Shown piece after piece: positions 60,408 to 64,000 of a DNA stretch of 64,000 bases (its first letter is position 1; each line of letters opens with the position of its first letter). A program made the position numbers and the translations under genes. The DNA is taken from positions 558,001 through 622,000 of the forward strand of contig JADNRZ010000005.1 in the NCBI GenBank assembly GCA_015501605.1, given 5' to 3'. The notes under the pieces were generated by a model. The model searched no databases, was not told the origin of the DNA, and saw only the letters and a program-made list of their open reading frames with translations. Source of the DNA: Panaeolus papilionaceus (Eukaryota; Basidiomycota; Agaricomycetes; Agaricales).

Positions 60408-62744
60408 GGCTTTAGTGGTTTGGGTTACAGAAGATGGCGAGGAAGAGGAGGGTTGTGAATTGAGATTGAAAGTCTTCGATGGTGTCGCTTTAAATAAACC
60501 GAAGCGTTATAGACGCGGCATAGAAGGAGTCAATTGTAATTCCAACAATGATTCGAACACGGAAGTGAGATTCAAAGAATTCTAACGACTTACAAAGCGC
60601 GTCCCGACATATGAATACAATCTTTCTGTCGATGGAATGACGATCCTGTTCAAACGGTTCCGGAGAGGGTTTCATGGGTTTCAGCATGCGTATCGGGTTC
60701 AGGGAGTCCTGCCTTCTCACAGATCTTGCTGAACCCTACTGGTGACATCAGGTAGCCGGAAACGGAAGCATTGATAGAAGTGATAATTTTGATTTGTTCG
60801 GGGTCGCTTACCCATTAGGAACCGCCACATCCATAGACGACGACTCAGACGGCTGTGTTTGTGCTTGCGGGATTGTAGACCGACAAAATACTCCTTACAA
60901 TCCGCAATCATTTGGGTAATATCATCGCAATGGGCCAGTCCTCCTATACCACCACATTGGCTACTACCCCACATCCTAGAAAAGAAGCTGTAAATCAAAG
61001 ATTCATGGAACAGTTCCCGCCAGTCACCCGACACAAGCGCAAGTAATGATCATGGACGAGTGGGACACAAACATCATCATTATCATCATCCGCAGCCACT
61101 CCTAGGCGCGGCTCTGAAGGAGCGTACCAGTGACGGCGCGATCGCACTAGTACGCAGTACGACACATCACCGCACCTGATTGTGACTGAATACGAATTCA
61201 TGGTGTTGACCTCTCTACTCATGCATACAAAACGCCCGCTCGGGAAGGATACGAAGATATAGATAGTAGCAATAGCATAATATGTAGTAATGTGGTTACA
61301 AGAGAGCAACGCAAGGCTGAGCTAGTGCCGTTGCAAGAGGAACCCAACCCCCTGATTGCTCCAAAAACGAAACCGTGAAGACCGAAATTCAAACCTTAAA
61401 AAGGAAATAATATATATTTCAGGAAACAATGAACATCAGTTGAGATCATATGTGGGAAACCTCTAATGTAAGCACTATTCGTAAGCCGGTTGTGGCAACC
61501 GTTGCTCCACTTGAAGGTACAATTAAAATTTTCGAATCTCTCCAAAAGCCATGTGGTTACATATGCATACTACTAGCGCCCACAAAATGGAACACCCAGA
61601 GATTTATAATCGAGTCATGGAGTTTGTGCCAATCTCACTATCTAAAAATTGAATAATTGCTTTGCATCCGGACACCATCTCGGGTTTCTCTTTTGAGGTT
61701 CTCTCGTGCACCGTTTCAGTGAAGGGAAGGACAGACGAGAGTTACATTGTAGAGTTTCGAAATAGCGAGCCTCTACCGTAGGTACACAAGTATTAATCGA
61801 AGTGCGCAGTCTGCGTCATACGTTTCAACAGAAGTTTAGACACAGTCAGGGCTAGCCGCCCTCAGGTCCCTGACGAAGTGTGAGATTATCATCACGCCCA
61901 CTCTTCAATTTGATCCAAGTGGGGGAAAAGGCTAAATGCACCACCTGATATGTAAGCTTCTCAGATAGCCTTCTTAGGCGCATAATGATATCGCGTCGAT
62001 AGATCAGTTTATGTATAATGTCATTCAATCACTCGGCAGTTAGGGACGCGTAACGGAGATGGCATTGATATTCTGATATGCAGCACGACTTGAGTTGCAA
62101 ACTGAGCTCGATATGTAGTATTAACTGTCTGATAACCCATCGCGCGACACCCGAAACTTCTGGCAAATTTCCTTTTATTCAACAAGCTATGTCTGCCCAA
62201 CAGAACGGAATGTACACGAGAATGCGTGGTAAAATTGAGAGCGCAGCAAGAATTCGAAGAAGGATCAAGAAGCCATGGGCTGCAAGTCATTGCCAATCGC
62301 CCGCAGAAGTAGGAGTATTTACTAATGGGGGTCGGAAGTCACAGCGCCCAGTTTTAGATACGGCTAAAGCTAAATGACGGATAATTGTGACTACACAGCA
62401 TGGTCATTGTTCTACTCCGGAGGCACTCCATGTAGGCTTGGTAAAGGTCCGGTTTGTTGTATTTTGTGCCTTATTCATATTTCCACACATGATCATAATG
62501 CCACCATCAATATTGAACTCGTATTTGCCAAAGCGATTGATTATTAAGACAGGGAGGAAAGAAATGCACAAAAGACATGATATGTTTACAACGTTAGCAA
62601 AACGTGCTCAATCTAGACACTTTGAGTCGAGTGTAAAGACAGTGATCGCTTCGAGAGAATGTATTTGACCCAAGTGTTCTACATAGCATATCTAGTTCGA
62701 ACGAAAATTTGTCAGTAAGGAGAGATTACAAATAAGGTCAATTC
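60408..62744. other. intergenic, 2.3 kb
   Basis: Apart from the DUF6593 promoter I see no supported gene. Frames at 60717-61034 (minus), 61450-61656 and 62078-62377 (plus) lack splice support or domains. The last is Arg/Lys-rich at its end and is the least unlikely. Confidence 0.4.
60489..60496 (-). promoter_or_regulatory. TATA-like box of the DUF6593 gene
   Basis: Minus-strand TATTTAAA lies about 85 bp upstream of the ATG at 60407, followed by a C/T-rich leader. Confidence 0.45.
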
Positions 62745-63454
<710 letters not shown>

Positions 63455-64000
63455 TTATGCTAGAGAAACGGGGAAAGAAGGAGGAAAGACTTTGGATCGC
63501 GAACGAGATCAACAAGTCGACGACGATGAAGACGTAAGATTGAGAGCGATAACGATGATAAAGAATTAGAAATTGTCGCAATAAAAGACAAGATAATATA
63601 CACACTTTAAAGTAGAATCGGAGTCGTCAAGAGACTGTTGGTGGTGGTTGTGGTTGTGGTTGTGGGATAAGGTGCACTCTGCTTGTTTGGTCCGCTTGTT
63701 ATGCCTCAAAATGATTGGTCAGCTCCGCTCAACGCCTTTTCATCTTTCTTCCAAACACAGCCTTTCTGGCAGATTCCAGTAGTATCAAGTCAAAATGACC
63801 CATCGATGACACAGATTAGACAGGGTTATAGATTTTATTAACACACTTACTTATCTACCTTGGAATCACCGAAAAATTCCAGTGTTTACGATCATCGATC
63901 CAATGAATAAATTTGACCGACAACGAGCGATTTTCTCCGGTATGCCCACTTTCGACAGTATCGAAGGGATGTAATACGATACTGGAGTAGATGATCCAAC
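63455..64000. other. UBC4 upstream region
   Basis: Probable 5' UTR and promoter of UBC4. It includes a short GGT/TGTGGT-type microsatellite at about 63638-63666. No other gene is visible to the right edge. Confidence 0.45.

Overview
The window reads as nuclear DNA of a filamentous basidiomycete, most likely a mushroom-forming Agaricomycete. Genes are split by many short introns (about 50-65 nt, GT..AG) and there are no operons. Several families that are typical of that class are present: F-box/LRR-like proteins, DUF6533 and DUF6534 seven-helix proteins, and DUF6593. I did not compute composition or run searches. Intron boundaries were read by eye from splice sites and reading-frame continuity.

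Layout. 0-14 kb is gene-dense. It holds the 5' end of a possible WD40-like gene (minus, cut by the left edge), an F-box-like gene (minus), an MFS transporter with a very long Ser-rich cytosolic loop (minus), then head-to-head with it the succinate dehydrogenase assembly factor SDH5/SDHAF2 (plus), a DUF6533 membrane protein (plus), the ribosome-biogenesis WD40 protein Pwp2/Utp1 (plus), and a 74-residue single-helix protein (minus). About 14-34 kb is strikingly gene-poor for such a genome. I can support only three small intron-containing candidates there. The best is a 64-residue protein resembling a CBM5/12 chitin-binding module, with a TATA box.

34-64 kb is gene-dense again. It holds two tandem small single-helix genes with matching exon layout, a DUF6534-like seven-helix gene (minus), an F-box-like gene (minus), a GT32-like DXD glycosyltransferase (plus), the DEAD-box helicase Mak5 (minus), a single-pass surface-type membrane protein (minus), an F-box pseudogene with several frameshifts (minus) beside a MITE-like element, another F-box-like gene (plus), a stand-alone Nup96/Nup145C-type nucleoporin (plus), a DUF6593 protein (minus), and the ubiquitin-conjugating enzyme Ubc4/5 (minus).

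The housekeeping genes (PWP2, MAK5, NUP96, SDH5, UBC4) are unrelated in pathway apart from PWP2 and MAK5, which both act in nucleolar ribosome assembly. I see no gene cluster with a shared metabolic function. The most interesting material is the gene-poor island with its tiny intron-bearing genes, the twin small membrane genes, the decaying F-box gene next to a MITE-like element, and paired CACGTG boxes about two helical turns apart in two promoters.
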